From NCBI GenBank assembly GCA_002435835.1, contig DIVM01000358.1, forward strand, positions 1-6,742: DNA of 6,742 nucleotides. Reading direction: 5' to 3'. Made by a program: the position numbers and the translations under genes. Below the pieces are notes generated by a model. That model saw only the letters and a program-made list of their open reading frames with translations. It searched no databases and was not told where the DNA came from. Positions 5,541-6,742 of this stretch are shown in pieces (within the stretch, counting starts at the first letter, position 1; every line of letters begins with the position of its first letter). Source of the DNA: Firmicutes bacterium UBA6132 (GTDB taxonomy: Bacteria; Bacillota_A; Clostridia; Tissierellales; Sedimentibacteraceae).

Positions 5541-6044
5541 TCAACCGCCCCATGGCAAAGACATATATTCTTTCATTCTCTTGTCATATTCACTTTTAAA
5601 CATAGTTTCATGACCCTGTTCCCATTTAGAAAGCTTTTCAAATATGGCTTTAATATTTTCATCTTCTATATCTTCAGCTGCCTTTTGATAGAATTCCTTA
5701 TAATCTCTTTCTATTAAATAAGCCATTCTCAAAATGGTTATATCAGGAATATCCGATTCTTTCAATGTATCATCTAAATGTTCTGAATCACCTATGATTT
5801 CAAATTCATTTTCATCCTCGAAAAAGTCAAAGTTGTCTACACTTAAATCATATGAATCAGTATGCATATAATTTTTAAATTGATTTTCTAAATATTTATA
5901 ATGATCCTTTTCAGCTTCTGCCAATGACTGAAACATTTTCACGCTGGTAGGATTGTTTAAGGACGCAGATTTTTCATTGTAAAAGTTGTACCCGTCCAGC
6001 TCCATTTGCATTGCATATTTAAATATTTGTTCATATGCTTTCAT
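5541..6044 (-). CDS. Ferritin-like (rubrerythrin-type) diiron protein
   Basis: A 167-residue soluble protein with the four-helix ferritin-like diiron pattern: E15 (QMELDGYNFY), E45xxH48 (AEKDHYKYL), E112 (LIERDYKEFYQ), and E142xxH145 (WEQGHETMF). This spacing matches rubrerythrin-like domains, which bind two irons and reduce peroxide or handle iron. There is no rubredoxin domain. Residues about 61-101, between helices two and three, form a very acidic linker with about 16 Asp/Glu and almost no Lys/Arg. The C-terminus ends in SLPWGG. GGAGGTG six bases before the ATG at 6044 fixes the start. It sits 33 bases after the formate dehydrogenase gene and 20 before mobA, so it is co-transcribed with them. 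A role in protecting or supplying metal to the oxygen-sensitive enzyme is inferred from position, not shown. Confidence 0.85.
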   Translation of the reverse strand: MKAYEQIFKYAMQMELDGYNFYNEKSASLNNPTSVKMFQSLAEAEKDHYKYLENQFKNYMHTDSYDLSVDNFDFFEDENEFEIIGDSEHLDDTLKESDIPDITILRMAYLIERDYKEFYQKAAEDIEDENIKAIFEKLSKWEQGHETMFKSEYDKRMKEYMSLPWGG

Positions 6045-6077
6045 AATACACCTCCGTTCAATTGCAATGTTTTATTC

Positions 6078-6742
6078 TCAAATAATTTTTTCAATTTTAA
6101 CAGCTGCAACTTTCAGTTCTGCAATTTTAGCAGTTGGGTCAGCTGCTGTGTTGGTTAAATAGTTTGCAGCTCCATCTGCAAAATGGAAAGGCATAAACAG
6201 CACATCATCGTCTATTATTTCAGTGATTTTTGCAGTTGTTTCTATTTGACCTCTTCTTGATGTTAATTTAACCCTATCACCGTTTTCTATGCCCAACCTG
6301 TTAGCAGTTGTTCCGTTTATTTCCACATATGAAGACGGTGCTATTTGGTTAATGCCATCAACTCTTCCAGTCATGGTTCTTGTATGATAGTGATAAAGGA
6401 TTCTGCCTGTTGTAAATACATATGGATAATTTTTATCTGGCTTTTCTGCACTTTCAGTATATTCTGCTGGCATGAACAATCCTCGTCCTCTTGCAATAGC
6501 AGTTTTATGAAGATACTTTGTGCCAGGATGGTTTTTATCCAAACAAGGCCATTGAATACTGCTATTTTCTAATCTTTCATAATCAATACCCCCATAGGAA
6601 GGAGTTACCGATGCTATTTCATCCATAACTTCTGACGGATGAGTGTAAGATTTTTTATATCCTAAGAAATTCATGAGCTCCATTAATATTTGCCAATCTG
6701 CTTTTGAATTACCAACAGGATTAATTGCTTTTCTAACTCTTT
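6078..6742 (-). CDS. fdhA: Formate dehydrogenase catalytic subunit, C-terminal part (cut by window edge)
   Basis: The frame is open from the right edge to the stop at 6078, leaving the last 220 residues of a molybdopterin oxidoreductase; no start is within the window, and the internal ATGs are not real starts. The visible part begins RVRKAINPVGNSKADWQILM, matching the segment before the C-terminal domain in formate dehydrogenases. It continues with YVFTTGRILYHYHTRTMTGR (107-126), whose TGR...H.HT.TMT.R pattern is typical of the cofactor dinucleotide-binding domain, then EINGTTANRLGIENGDRV (140-157) and the late PFHFADGAANYLTN (184-197). Function: two-electron oxidation of formate, or CO2 reduction in the reverse direction. 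The Fe-S-binding and active-site Sec/Cys region is outside, so metal, partner subunits and selenocysteine use cannot be judged. mobA and fdhD downstream support the assignment. The symbol could equally be fdhF. Confidence 0.92.
   Translation of the reverse strand, partial: RVRKAINPVGNSKADWQILMELMNFLGYKKSYTHPSEVMDEIASVTPSYGGIDYERLENSSIQWPCLDKNHPGTKYLHKTAIARGRGLFMPAEYTESAEKPDKNYPYVFTTGRILYHYHTRTMTGRVDGINQIAPSSYVEINGTTANRLGIENGDRVKLTSRRGQIETTAKITEIIDDDVLFMPFHFADGAANYLTNTAADPTAKIAELKVAAVKIEKII

Noticed and set aside
5521..5553. Upstream in-frame start for mobA at 5553
   Set aside because: It would overlap the end of the ferritin-like gene and has no ribosome site. The MobA family begins close to the KKFGSAIILAGG segment, and AAGGTGA precedes the ATG at 5520.
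6660..6683. ATGs at 6683 and nearby as the start of a small 201-residue protein
   Set aside because: The frame stays open to the window edge, and the upstream codons translate to sequence typical of formate dehydrogenase, so these are internal methionines.

Overview
The window looks like chromosomal DNA of an AT-rich, low-GC Gram-positive anaerobe, most likely a clostridium or relative. The grounds are the AT-rich codon use, strong AGGAGG-type ribosome sites, near-consensus sigma-A-type promoters, and genes for a molybdenum/tungsten-pterin formate dehydrogenase. No genus can be named from the sequence alone.

Left part (1-3600): an amino-acid-related locus. A minus-strand XRE-type regulator (1-639, cut by the left edge) is divergent from an ornithine cyclodeaminase/mu-crystallin family enzyme (863-1915). 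A neurotransmitter:sodium symporter (NSS) family transporter (2121-3473) follows on the same strand. The 223-bp divergent spacer carries two good back-to-back promoters and a repeated GCTCTGA element that is a candidate operator. A long hairpin and a TTGACA promoter candidate overlap between the enzyme and the transporter. An 18-bp hairpin at 3556-3596 ends the unit. The simplest reading is a regulated uptake-and-conversion module for an amino or imino acid whose identity is not certain.

Middle (about 3600-4133): roughly 500 bp of very AT-rich sequence with no convincing gene. It separates two convergent transcription units. It holds a short inverted repeat that resembles a solo end of an IS3-family element, and near its right edge a hairpin that probably terminates the right-hand operon.

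Right part (4134-6742, all minus strand): a formate dehydrogenase operon read right to left. It runs from the C-terminal part of the catalytic subunit (cut by the right edge), through a ferritin-like/rubrerythrin-type diiron protein, to MobA (guanylyl transfer to the molybdopterin cofactor) and FdhD (cofactor sulfuration). The genes are packed within 1-33 nt of each other. Three have a clear job in making active formate dehydrogenase; the ferritin-like protein is the unexplained member.

I see no tRNA, rRNA, CRISPR array or intact mobile element. The most interesting points are the loss of expected Na+-ligand residues in the transporter, an altered substrate-pocket residue in the cyclodeaminase homologue, the overlapping hairpin and promoter between them, and the acidic-loop ferritin-like protein inside the formate dehydrogenase operon.
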